NCBI GenBank assembly: GCA_937969395.1
Contig: CALBVI010000396.1
Location: 1 to 7,088, forward strand
Direction of reading: 5' to 3'
Source: an uncultured Spongiibacteraceae bacterium
GTDB taxonomy: Bacteria > Pseudomonadota > Gammaproteobacteria > Pseudomonadales > Dasaniaceae
DNA length: 7,088 bases
The notes under the pieces are model-generated. The model saw only the letters and a list, made by a program, of their open reading frames with translations. It was not told the origin of the DNA and searched no databases. Position 1 is the first letter of the stretch. Each line of letters starts with the position of its first letter. Both the position numbers and the translations under genes were made by a program. This document shows positions 1 through 6,898 of this stretch, one piece after another.

Positions 1-1205
1 TTTGTATTGGTGTTGGTGGTTCTAATCTAGGGCCAGAAATGGTCACAGAGGCTCTGCTTGATACTCAGGAGTCATTGAAAATACATGAGATCTCTAGTGT
101 CGATGTAAACCCCTTAGTTAATGTGTTGTCGAGTTTAAATCCTGAAACAACATTATTTGTCATTTCAACTAAAACGTTTACCACTGCCGAAACATTGCTT
201 AATGCACAGTCAGCTAAGCAATGGTTATTAAACGCGGCACCAGCAACAGCAGTGGCGTCTCATTTTGTCGCTGTCACTGTAGAAATTGATGCTGCCAAAG
301 CGTTTGGTATTACGGAAGAAAACTGCTTCAAAATATGGGATTGGGTTGGTGGACGCTTTTCATTGTGGTCGGCGATTGGTTTGCCGATTGCATTGGCGCA
401 GGGGTTTGATGTTTTTCAAGCATTACTCAATGGTGCTGGGGCGATGGATGAGCATTTTAAAAGCGCGCCTTTAGAGCAGAATATTCCAGTTATGTTAGCG
501 CTAGTAGGAGTATGGAATACCACATTCTTAGGTATGGATACTCTAGCAATATTGCCCTATGACCAAAAACTGCATATGTTACCCGCTTATTTACAGCAGG
601 CTGAAATGGAGAGCAACGGTAAGTCGGTCAATTGGCAGGGTGAGAGTATCAACTATTCGACTTGTCCAATTTTATGGGGGCAGACAGGTATTAATGGGCA
701 ACATGCTTTTTATCAATTATTACATCAGGGTACGCATCGAGTCCCTGCTGATTTCATTATTTCGTTACATAATAATGGTGGTGAAAAATATCTAGCCCAT
801 CATCAGCAATTGGTTGCAAATTGCTTTGCTCAGTCTCAAGCATTGATGGATGGTGTCAGTGTCGAATCTATCAGTGCTGATTTAAAATCCAGTGGTTTAA
901 GTGCTGAAGAAATTCAAACATTGGCGCCTCATAAAGTTCATGCGGGAAATCGGCCTAGCAATACTATCTTGATGGATAAATTAGATGCCTATCATTTGGG
1001 TGCTTTGATCGCACTTTATGAACAGAAGATTTTTGTGCAGGGGATTATTTGGCAAGTTCACTCTTTTGATCAGTGGGGAGTGCAGCTGGGTAAGGTTGTT
1101 GCCAAGAAAGTTGAGCTAAATTTAGCTGAAGAAAAAGCAACAACCAGCTATGACTGCTCAACTAATGGATTGATTAATTGTTACAAGCGCAGCAAAGCGT
1201 TATAG
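1..1205 (+). CDS. pgi: Glucose-6-phosphate isomerase, 5'-truncated by window edge
   Basis: This cytosolic enzyme interconverts glucose-6-phosphate and fructose-6-phosphate in glycolysis and gluconeogenesis. The reading frame is open from base 3 (first codon TGT), well before the first ATG at 39, and gives IGVGGSNLGPEMVTEAL, the family's phosphosugar-binding loop. About 400 codons are present. E. coli Pgi has 549 residues, so roughly the first 145-150 are missing because the window starts there, not because the gene is broken. Further signatures are STKTFTTAETL, then WDWVGGRFSLWSAIGLPIAL (PGI signature 1), and IALYEQKIFVQG followed by SFDQWGVQLGK (signature 2). The expected catalytic residues are present: Glu in MESNGK (codon 609-611), His in NGQHAFYQLLHQGT (702-704) and Lys in GVQLGK (1092-1094). 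The Glu-His spacing of 31 residues equals that in E. coli. The C-terminus STNGLIN is also typical. A small membrane gene follows after 25 bases. Confidence 0.97.
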   Translation, partial: CIGVGGSNLGPEMVTEALLDTQESLKIHEISSVDVNPLVNVLSSLNPETTLFVISTKTFTTAETLLNAQSAKQWLLNAAPATAVASHFVAVTVEIDAAKAFGITEENCFKIWDWVGGRFSLWSAIGLPIALAQGFDVFQALLNGAGAMDEHFKSAPLEQNIPVMLALVGVWNTTFLGMDTLAILPYDQKLHMLPAYLQQAEMESNGKSVNWQGESINYSTCPILWGQTGINGQHAFYQLLHQGTHRVPADFIISLHNNGGEKYLAHHQQLVANCFAQSQALMDGVSVESISADLKSSGLSAEEIQTLAPHKVHAGNRPSNTILMDKLDAYHLGALIALYEQKIFVQGIIWQVHSFDQWGVQLGKVVAKKVELNLAEEKATTSYDCSTNGLINCYKRSKAL

Positions 1206-1230
1206 GGGTAGTAAATAAAAGGAATTAATC

Positions 1231-1578
1231 ATGCAGTCGCACATTAAGGCCGCCGTTTATTCAGGGCTTGTTTTTCCCGGCGCGGGTTATTTTTTTCTAA
1301 AAAAAGTAAAGCGCGCAGTTATCTTTGTTTTATTAACATTGCTGAGCTTAATAGTCGTTTTATATGATGCGATATATAAAGCACAGATTATTGCTCAGAA
1401 GATTGTTAATGGTGAAATTCCGTTTGATCTGACCATTATTCGACAGCAAATTTCTGCTACTGCAGGTGTATTAGATGCTTCTGTGGTTGTCGCTCTGTAT
1501 TCAGTGATGGCCGTGTTGTGGCTGGTAAGTGTCGTCGATTGTTATCGGCTTGGAAAATTAAAAGATAAATTAAGTTAA
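1231..1578 (+). CDS. Small membrane protein of unknown function, 115 aa
   Basis: I do not recognise this protein. It has a short amphipathic or hydrophobic start with a GLVFPGAGY motif (residues 12-20) and a basic patch KKVKR (24-28). A first membrane segment follows at about 29-47 and a second at about 84-103, with a roughly 35-residue polar loop between them. The tail is short and basic. The Pro-Gly-Gly motif just before a basic patch and a membrane helix recalls small TM2-like or DUF proteins, but that is only a resemblance. A good ribosome site, AAGGA at 1219-1223, lies 7 bases before the ATG and supports the start. The gap to pgi is 25 bases with no hairpin visible, so cotranscription with pgi is plausible. 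The gene probably encodes a real inner-membrane protein. No function can be assigned from sequence. Confidence 0.75.
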   Translation: MQSHIKAAVYSGLVFPGAGYFFLKKVKRAVIFVLLTLLSLIVVLYDAIYKAQIIAQKIVNGEIPFDLTIIRQQISATAGVLDASVVVALYSVMAVLWLVSVVDCYRLGKLKDKLS

Positions 1579-1616
1579 TAAGTTACTATAAAATAAATAG
1601 TATTTGCGTATTTAAT

Positions 1617-1645
1617 TTCTTAATGTGTTGGTATCACTCTATAAT
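1617..1645 (+). promoter_or_regulatory. Candidate sigma-70 promoter for the DUF898-M48 unit
   Basis: A perfect TATAAT (1640-1645) lies 62 bases before the DUF898 start codon. A weak -35 match, TTCTTA (1617-1622), sits 17 bases upstream of it. The whole 129-base gap is very AT-rich, so chance matches are likely and the -35 box is poor. The gap length and the clear gene boundary on its left favour a promoter somewhere in this stretch. Confidence 0.4.
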
Positions 1646-1707
1646 TTACTGCGATTAAGTATAAATAATAAATCAATCTTACATTGTAATTACAAAGGAA
1701 TGTTTCT

Positions 1708-2721
1708 ATGGATAGCTCTAGTCAAATAGTTGAACCTACCGTAACACATAAAAAAGCTGGTTTTGAATTCCGCGGCGATGGCATGGAATACTTTAAAATT
1801 TGGATTGTTAATGTGCTGCTAACGATTCTTACATTAGGTATTTATTCTGCTTGGGCGACTGTAAGAAACAATCGCTACTTTTATTCCAATCTTTATCTAG
1901 ATAATACAAATTTTAGCTACCTAGCAGAGCCTTTGACTATCTTAAAAGGGCGGGTGATAGCGGTGGTAGTCTTTGTAGCTTTCAGTATGATTTCTCAATA
2001 TGATCCTGCTTACGGTATCGTTCTTACTGTAATTTTATTGATTGCTATTCCTTACTTTGTTAATCAGTCCTTGGCTTTTCAGCGTAGAATGTCAGCCTAT
2101 AATAATATTCAATTTCGATTTAAAGCCTCTTATTTTGAAGCATTTATGGTGTTTTATGTTTGGCCCTTATTAGGTGTATTAACCCTAGGTATTTTATACC
2201 CCTTAGCAATGTTGAAGATGCATCAGTATGTCGTAAAGAATAGTGCTTACGGGACAACCAGCTTTGACTTTAATGCAACTTACGGTGATTACGGCATAAT
2301 CTTCTTGATTTTATTAGGTGTAGGTTTAGTTTTTGGTTCGATTTATATGGCTATTGTTGCCTTTATACCTGGTGCGGCATTTATCACGCCATTTATTATG
2401 GGTTTGGTTTATTTTGGCTTGTATTTATATTTTGTAACTCAAATTAATAATTTATTCTTCCATAGTCTAAGTCTCAAAGATCACAGATTTAATGCCTCGG
2501 TAAGTGCTGTCGGTCTAGGTAAGGTAGTTTTGATTAATTTGTTATTGATTTTAGTAACGTTAGGACTTTATTTACCGGCAGCCAAAGTTCGAATGGCTAA
2601 GTATTTTTGTGATTGTATCTCGATGAAAATTGCTGGGTCACTGGATGACTTCACTGCCGCTGAGAAAGAGAATGTCAGCGCCTTGGGTGAAGAGTTTGGG
2701 CAAGTTTTTGACTTTTCATAA
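1708..2721 (+). CDS. DUF898/YjgN-family inner-membrane protein
   Basis: This is a polytopic inner-membrane protein of the YjgN (DUF898) family, whose biochemical role is unknown. The diagnostic N-terminal block is present: FEFRGDGMEYFKIWIVN, then LTLGIYSAWATVRNNRYFYSN, and later ILKGR (residues 19 to about 82). The protein is 337 residues long; E. coli YjgN is about 398. It contains three diverged internal copies of a motif ending a membrane helix: TLGIYSAWA (42-50), TLGILYPLA (159-167) and TLGLYLPAA (284-292). Each is followed by a basic residue cluster and an aromatic-rich stretch. A further hydrophobic pair lies at about 195-245. The ribosome site AAAGGA (1694-1699) lies 8 bases before the ATG, which supports this start. 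The M48 peptidase gene follows after 38 bases, so the two are probably cotranscribed. Family membership is firm, function is not. Confidence 0.9.
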   Translation: MDSSSQIVEPTVTHKKAGFEFRGDGMEYFKIWIVNVLLTILTLGIYSAWATVRNNRYFYSNLYLDNTNFSYLAEPLTILKGRVIAVVVFVAFSMISQYDPAYGIVLTVILLIAIPYFVNQSLAFQRRMSAYNNIQFRFKASYFEAFMVFYVWPLLGVLTLGILYPLAMLKMHQYVVKNSAYGTTSFDFNATYGDYGIIFLILLGVGLVFGSIYMAIVAFIPGAAFITPFIMGLVYFGLYLYFVTQINNLFFHSLSLKDHRFNASVSAVGLGKVVLINLLLILVTLGLYLPAAKVRMAKYFCDCISMKIAGSLDDFTAAEKENVSALGEEFGQVFDFS

Positions 2722-2759
2722 CTGCTTGCTAAATCGTTTAGTTACTTAAGACTTATAAG

Positions 2760-3872
2760 ATGATTAATGGACTCTATCTTGACGGTAAATCTTCTAAACG
2801 CCATAGCGCAAGTTTAGAAGTTAACTTTAGTGAGCCTGTACCTGTGACTATTGTGGTCCATTATGATGATGGGCAGCAAAAAAAAATCGCATTAACACTT
2901 GCCGAGATGAAAGTGCAGTCGCGTATTGGTAGTACACCGAGAGAAATAATGTTTGGTGATGGCAAGTTGTTTGTCACCGAAAGCCATCAGGCGGTCGATG
3001 ATCTTGTCGCAATGTTGGGAGGGAGCAAGTCTCTCGGCATTATGCACAAATTAGAGAGTAGTCTGTCGATGGTGTTGGCCGCCATTGTTATTACTTTATT
3101 AGTGCTTTGGTTTACGATTGATGTTGGCATACCAACATCTGCAAAATATATCGCCTATAACTTGCCGTCCTTTACCTCAAAGCATTTTGGTAGCTCCTTA
3201 GATCTACTCGATAAGACAATGTTTGATCCTAGCGAGTTAGACGAAAGTCGCCAACAACATATACAAAAGTTAGTCGCGCCGTATTTAAAACAATACAAAA
3301 ACTTAAATGCTCAGCTTAAATTTCGTTCAAGTGATAGCGCTAATGCTTTTGCACTACCTGATGGGAATATTGTTTTTACTGATGATATTGTCAATATGGT
3401 AGAAACTGATCAGCAACTATTGGCAATATTGTTTCATGAGATTGGTCATCTAGAGCACAGACATATAATGCGTCGAGCTTTGCAAGGCTCAATGGTAACG
3501 GTGTTAGTTGTTTTTATTACTGGAGATATTGATAATCTTGATTTAATGACGGGTTTGCCTACTTTGTTATTAGATCTAAATTATTCAAAGGAGTTTGAAT
3601 TAGAGGCAGATTATTTTTCTCTAGAATTGCTTCACAGTAATAACTTTGATCTTGATAGCTTCGCCACTGTTATGCAGCGCCTTGATGACTACTATAAGGA
3701 GGGGGGGCAAGGTGATGTGGTCGCTGAAACTGATATTGTGGACAATGGCGAAGATACAGATAAACATATTAATGAGACCATAAAGACTGTCGTTGGTTTT
3801 TTATCAAGCCATCCGGCCACATATGATCGAATTGCTTTGGTCGAAGAGTTTAAAAAGAATAACCCACGATAA
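2760..3872 (+). CDS. Membrane-anchored M48-family zinc metallopeptidase
   Basis: This is a zinc-dependent endopeptidase of the M48 family (HtpX/Oma1/BepA relatives), which typically degrades or processes damaged membrane or envelope proteins. Residues 1 to about 85 form a soluble N-terminal domain starting MINGLYLDGKSS, a type often seen on this M48 subgroup. One membrane segment lies at about 103-121. The catalytic part follows, with NAFALPDG (195-202) and the zinc motif HEIGH (His226, Glu227, His230) in LFHEIGHLEHRH. The third ligand is probably Glu280 in EFELEAD. A hydrophobic stretch at about 245-258 lies between the two motifs, as in other M48 enzymes. Lysines before the membrane segment suggest a cytoplasmic N-terminus and a periplasmic catalytic domain; this is inferred. 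The ATG has no good ribosome site and an in-frame stop lies at 2739-2741, so translation may depend on the upstream DUF898 gene, 38 bases away. The substrate is unknown. Confidence 0.9.
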   Translation: MINGLYLDGKSSKRHSASLEVNFSEPVPVTIVVHYDDGQQKKIALTLAEMKVQSRIGSTPREIMFGDGKLFVTESHQAVDDLVAMLGGSKSLGIMHKLESSLSMVLAAIVITLLVLWFTIDVGIPTSAKYIAYNLPSFTSKHFGSSLDLLDKTMFDPSELDESRQQHIQKLVAPYLKQYKNLNAQLKFRSSDSANAFALPDGNIVFTDDIVNMVETDQQLLAILFHEIGHLEHRHIMRRALQGSMVTVLVVFITGDIDNLDLMTGLPTLLLDLNYSKEFELEADYFSLELLHSNNFDLDSFATVMQRLDDYYKEGGQGDVVAETDIVDNGEDTDKHINETIKTVVGFLSSHPATYDRIALVEEFKKNNPR

Positions 3873-4050
3873 TTAAAATATAAGAGTTAAAATTGAATCG
3901 TCATTGGTTATTTCTATTAATAGCAATACACCTGAATTTTTGGCGTTAGTTGTGATTAGTCAATGAGTTTATAGAGCCGATTCTGGTAATATTCCCCTAA
4001 AATCATCCCTTTCTTACAAGTTAGTTGCCTTATCTGAAAAGGCTCTATCT

Positions 4051-4074
4051 TCCATATTTTCTGCATATTTCATC
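4051..4074 (+). promoter_or_regulatory. Shared upstream element, copy 1
   Basis: TCCATATTTTCTGCATA (4051-4067) matches 6899-6915 at 16 of 17 bases, and 21 of 24 when extended to 4074. It lies about 50 bases before the pseudo-receiver gene start. An AT-rich stretch with ATTTAAAT (4081-4088) follows, as it also does downstream of copy 2. It could be a regulator-binding site or a conserved promoter core left by duplication. The coding strand and the exact -35/-10 boxes cannot be settled by eye. Confidence 0.5.
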
Positions 4075-4103
4075 ACTAATATTTAAATACCATGCTTGTA
4101 TAT

Positions 4104-4108
4104 AGAGG
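4104..4108 (+). promoter_or_regulatory. Ribosome binding site deciding the 4119 start
   Basis: AGAGG lies 10 bases before ATG 4119 and 7 bases before an in-frame TTG at 4116. Either codon could be used, and they differ by one residue. ATG is preferred because it is the stronger start codon and gives the usual MKNILFI receiver opening. Confidence 0.5.
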
Positions 4109-4118
4109 TGTTTAATTG

Positions 4119-4811
4119 ATGAAGAATATCTTGTTTATCAATGGCAAAGATAATTGTTCAAGATCGTTATTTGTTCATTTACATGAAGAGGGCTACCAAA
4201 TAGATTTTGCTAGCAGCTTTATGGATGTTATGCGTATGCTCGATTCTCAATGTGTCGATTTGATTTTTTTGAACGAAGATTTTCCTGAGATATGCAGTGA
4301 AACTACTTTTCGTGTTATTCGAAAATATTCAGATGCCGCTATTGTTGTTTCCATTAGTACGCCTAGCGAGTTAGATCGAATGATATGGATAGATATCGGC
4401 GTTGATGAAGTGGTTTGTAAAAATAGCTCAGTACAATCTATCGGTCAGTGTATAGCCAATGTACTGCAAAAAAAAATACTGAGTGATGATGAACCTAATA
4501 ACAGATTAAAGCCTCTGACAATGTCGTCTGAAGAAACGGAAACATCAAAAGTTGATGATCTGCCTTTGTCGCCCGAAGAATTACTGCTATTGAAATTACT
4601 TTCAAAAAAACCGATACAAACGCATAGCTACGGAGTGCTTACTAGCTATATGAATGTAAATGGATTTCAATATTCCGATAGTGTTGTCGATGAAAATATA
4701 GGTAATTTACGAAAAAAATTGTCTCTAATTTCATCGGTAGCAGATCCAATCAAAGAGTCATTTTCTGATCAAGGTGCTGGTTATAGATTGCATTTGGATA
4801 ATGCTATTTAA
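4119..4811 (+). CDS. Atypical OmpR-type response regulator with a pseudo-receiver domain
   Basis: The architecture is that of an OmpR/PhoB regulator: receiver at about 1-105, a polar acidic linker at about 110-147, and a C-terminal winged helix at about 150-227. It aligns without gaps to the intact regulator at 6100 over the receiver. The key residues are changed: the acidic pair Glu11-Asp12 is Asn8-Gly9, phospho-acceptor Asp55 is Asn52, switch Thr82 is Ile79, and only the Lys survives (Lys101, followed by Asn instead of Pro). Normal Mg-dependent phosphorylation is therefore not expected. The winged helix keeps its hydrophobic frame, ending VDENIGNLRKKL (190-201) and GAGYRLHL, but the recognition helix differs from SDRTVDSHVKNLRRKL by losing an Arg, a His and a Lys. 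The frame is uninterrupted and the ribosome site is good, so this looks like an expressed, diverged gene and not a pseudogene. It might be a constitutive regulator, a decoy or a dimer partner. It lies 98 bases before the kinase gene. Confidence 0.85.
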   Translation: MKNILFINGKDNCSRSLFVHLHEEGYQIDFASSFMDVMRMLDSQCVDLIFLNEDFPEICSETTFRVIRKYSDAAIVVSISTPSELDRMIWIDIGVDEVVCKNSSVQSIGQCIANVLQKKILSDDEPNNRLKPLTMSSEETETSKVDDLPLSPEELLLLKLLSKKPIQTHSYGVLTSYMNVNGFQYSDSVVDENIGNLRKKLSLISSVADPIKESFSDQGAGYRLHLDNAI

Positions 4812-4815
4812 GCCT

Positions 4816-4842
4816 ATGCGCGCTTCCAAAAGTGAGGCGTAT
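4816..4842 (+). other. Stem-loop just after the pseudo-receiver gene
   Basis: Bases 4816-4825 can pair with 4834-4842: nine pairs, two of them G-U wobbles, with one bulged G (4822) and an 8-base loop CCAAAAGT. It begins 4 bases after the stop codon of the pseudo-receiver gene. No T-tract follows, so it is not a classical intrinsic terminator. It could act as a 3' stabiliser or a partial transcription barrier before the kinase gene. Confidence 0.35.
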
Positions 4843-4909
4843 CTCGTATTTAATCTCCGGTTACACTGGCTAGCATTGTTATTGCTTGGGGCTATTGTTA
4901 AGTAAAATT

Positions 4910-6100
4910 ATGGATAAACCCATTATAGATTACCGCGTTAAAACTATTTTTTGGATCACGGTTACCGCGCTTGTTTTTGTACCCGCTTTTGCCATTAACA
5001 ATTTTATTGCCGGACGCACGACGATGGGCTGGATGTCTGTATTAGTGGTTTCGGTGCTTGTGTTGCAAGCTTGGACAATTTATCGCGGTCGTTTTTATCG
5101 TCTTCTAACGACTGCGGTTTTAGTTCCTGTCATTGTTTTGTTCGTTATGGCAGCATTTTATTACCAGCAGATTATTGGTGCGTTATGGTGTTATCCAGCG
5201 GTGCTGGTATTTTATTTCATTCTGCCAAGGCGCAAAGCTATTTATGCCAGTATCTGTCTTTTACTCGTGGCTGTTCCTAGCGCTTGGTTCGCTTTGGAGC
5301 ATTCATTAGCTACTCGCGTTGCCGTGACTCTGTTGGCGGTGACTTTTTTTTCCGCTATTTTTGTATTAATTATTGAGCAACAACAGCAAGAATTAGAAGA
5401 AAAAGAAGCGCAGCGAAGAGATAGTATGGCCAGTGCATCACATGAACTGCGCACACCTTTAACAACAACATTGGCTCAGGTGGAGGCAATGCGGGATGGA
5501 ATTCGGCCATTAGATGAATTTCAATTGGCGACGGTATCACGTTCCATTGAACACATGGCTAGTCTTGTCGATGATCTTTATTTGCTGTCACTGGCTGATG
5601 TCAGGCAGTTAACAGTCAACAAGCAAACGGTTGCTATTGTAGATACGGTGGAAGATGCATTGGCTGCAGTAAAAACTAAGCTTGCGGACCATTCACTACA
5701 GATAGCTAACAACGCTATTCCTAACGTGTCCCTATCTGCGGATCCACACCGTTTACGACAGATTATTGATAATTTATTAGAGAATTGTTGTCGCTATACC
5801 AGTTCAGGTGGCAGTATACATCTTTCGGTTGAGCGCGAGCAGCATATGTTGAAGTTCACGGTGGCGGATAGTGGTCCTGGTGTTAGTGATAAGCAATTAA
5901 AAAAATTGTTTGAACGGTTTTATCGAACAGACCAATCGCGCTCTCGTCATTTAGGGGGAGCGGGTTTGGGCTTGTCGTTGATTAAAGCACTTTCGGAGGC
6001 TCATGGTGGGCATGTAAAAGCGGCGCATGCTAAGCAGGGTGGATTGGCGATATCAGTATTCTTCCCTTTAACTAATGATCACAAAATAGGACGGCTGTAA
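4910..6100 (+). CDS. Six-TM sensor histidine kinase, BaeS-like catalytic core
   Basis: This membrane sensor kinase autophosphorylates on His and should pass the phosphate to the regulator encoded by the next gene. About six membrane helices (residues 12-30, 41-57, 66-84, 88-105, 110-127, 135-156) are joined by short loops with no sizeable periplasmic domain. A Gln/Glu-rich helix (157-170) leads into the dimerisation and phospho-acceptor region SASHELRTPL, with His178. The ATPase domain has the N box LLENCCRY (Asn292), G1 DSGPG (320-324), an F box LFERFYR and G2 GGAGLGLSLI (349-358). All catalytic motifs are intact. The kinase core resembles BaeS (VDDLYLLSLAD, LLENCCRYTSSGG), but the sensor half does not. 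An in-frame TTG at 4886 would add 8 residues. ATG 4910 is chosen because the TTG has no ribosome site, although the site at 4910 is also weak. The stop codon overlaps the regulator start as TAATG. Confidence 0.93.
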   Translation: MDKPIIDYRVKTIFWITVTALVFVPAFAINNFIAGRTTMGWMSVLVVSVLVLQAWTIYRGRFYRLLTTAVLVPVIVLFVMAAFYYQQIIGALWCYPAVLVFYFILPRRKAIYASICLLLVAVPSAWFALEHSLATRVAVTLLAVTFFSAIFVLIIEQQQQELEEKEAQRRDSMASASHELRTPLTTTLAQVEAMRDGIRPLDEFQLATVSRSIEHMASLVDDLYLLSLADVRQLTVNKQTVAIVDTVEDALAAVKTKLADHSLQIANNAIPNVSLSADPHRLRQIIDNLLENCCRYTSSGGSIHLSVEREQHMLKFTVADSGPGVSDKQLKKLFERFYRTDQSRSRHLGGAGLGLSLIKALSEAHGGHVKAAHAKQGGLAISVFFPLTNDHKIGRL

Positions 6101-6804
6101 TGAGTACTCCGCCTCGTGTGTTAGTTGTTGAAGATGAAATAATCATCTCCGAAATATTACGTGATTATTTGATTGCGGATGGTTTTGCTGCTGATGTGAT
6201 TAACACCGGTGAGGGCGTTGTCGATTTTATTCGCGATGAACACCCAGACTTGGTGTTATTGGATTTGATGTTGCCAGAAGTTGACGGTGTGCGTATCTGT
6301 CGCGAAGTTAGGGCGTTTTCTGATGTGCCAATTATAATGGTGACGGCGAAGATTGACGAAGCTGATTGCTTGATAGGCCTGGGTGTTGGTGCTGACGATT
6401 ATGTGTGTAAACCAGTTAAACCGAAAGAAGTTGTCGCACGAGTTAAGGCGATATTGCGCCGAACAGCCAAACTTGATTTTCATGCGCAAACACCTCAATC
6501 AGCGTTACAAATTGATGATTCAGAATGTCGGGCGCGTTGGCATCAACAGATCATTGACTTAACTCCGATTGAATTTCGTTTGCTAGCGTTGTTTGCTAAA
6601 AAAATTGACAGAGTCTATTCGCGAGATACATTGATGAGTGCTATCTACCTTGATGGTCGCTATGTGAGTGATCGCACGGTTGATTCTCATGTAAAAAATC
6701 TACGGCGTAAGCTAATAGCAGTTACTCAGCTTGATAACCCTATTCGTCCAGTTTATGGCATGGGTTATAAATTAGAATTAAATGAAAAACTGAATGAAAA
6801 ATAA
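6100..6804 (+). CDS. BaeR-like OmpR/PhoB-family response regulator
   Basis: This DNA-binding response regulator is the likely partner of the kinase encoded just upstream. The receiver domain (about 1-120) is complete: acidic residues Glu11, Asp12 and Glu13, phospho-acceptor Asp55 in LLDLMLPEVDG, switch Thr82 in IIMVTAK, and Lys104 in YVCKP. The C-terminal winged helix starts at LTPIEFRLLALF. It contains the recognition helix DRTVDSHVKNLRRKL and ends in the wing motif YGMGYKLEL. The overall sequence, especially GADDYVCKP, KEVVARVKAILRR and the recognition helix, is close to BaeR, the envelope-stress regulator of enterobacteria. That supports the family assignment but does not prove the same regulon. 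The ribosome site TAGGA (6087-6091) is inside the end of the kinase gene, 8 bases before the ATG. The one-base TAATG overlap implies cotranscription and coupled translation. Confidence 0.94.
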   Translation: MSTPPRVLVVEDEIIISEILRDYLIADGFAADVINTGEGVVDFIRDEHPDLVLLDLMLPEVDGVRICREVRAFSDVPIIMVTAKIDEADCLIGLGVGADDYVCKPVKPKEVVARVKAILRRTAKLDFHAQTPQSALQIDDSECRARWHQQIIDLTPIEFRLLALFAKKIDRVYSRDTLMSAIYLDGRYVSDRTVDSHVKNLRRKLIAVTQLDNPIRPVYGMGYKLELNEKLNEK

Positions 6805-6898
6805 TACCGATAATGATCTCTTGGTAAACCTTTCTCCTGTTTTTTTTTGGGTGCTGTTTTTTTGTTATTTCGCTATAGGCGAGCTCAATAAAGCAAAC

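Noticed and set aside
1584..1604. Short stem TACTAT/ATAGTA after the 115-residue membrane protein gene
   Set aside because: Six AT-only or near-AT-only pairs around a 7-base AT loop are too weak for a terminator and are expected in such AT-rich sequence.
3971..4048. Perfect 8-base inverted repeat, ATAGAGCC (3971-3978) and GGCTCTAT (4041-4048), 62 bases apart
   Set aside because: A match of this length is expected about every second time in a gap this size. The arms do not extend and the loop is long. It is noted only because the right arm is close to the shared 17-base element.
4092..4115. Seven-codon ORF (MLVYRGV) just before the pseudo-receiver gene, as a leader peptide
   Set aside because: It has no ribosome site, is very short, and the following gene has its own good site (AGAGG), so coupling is not needed.
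4468..4476. Run of nine A in the pseudo-receiver gene, and seven G at 3701-3707 in the peptidase gene, as phase-variable tracts
   Set aside because: Both frames are intact through the runs, A-runs are common in AT-rich coding DNA, and nothing else here suggests phase variation.
5242..5454. Minus-strand open frame inside the kinase gene (and another at 6256-6498 inside the regulator gene)
   Set aside because: Both lie entirely within well-supported genes on the other strand, and their products are low-complexity or unlike any family. They are shadows of the real frames.
6100..6804. Naming the regulator baeR outright
   Set aside because: Sequence resemblance to BaeR is strong, but the partner kinase has a different sensor half and the locus carries no BaeR-regulon genes such as an RND pump, so only BaeR-like is supported.
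6805..6860. T-runs (T8 and T7) after the regulator at 6100 as a terminator
   Set aside because: Only a 4-base stem (TACC/GGTA, 14-base loop) lies upstream, about 15-20 bases before the T-run. There is no GC-rich hairpin next to the T-tract.
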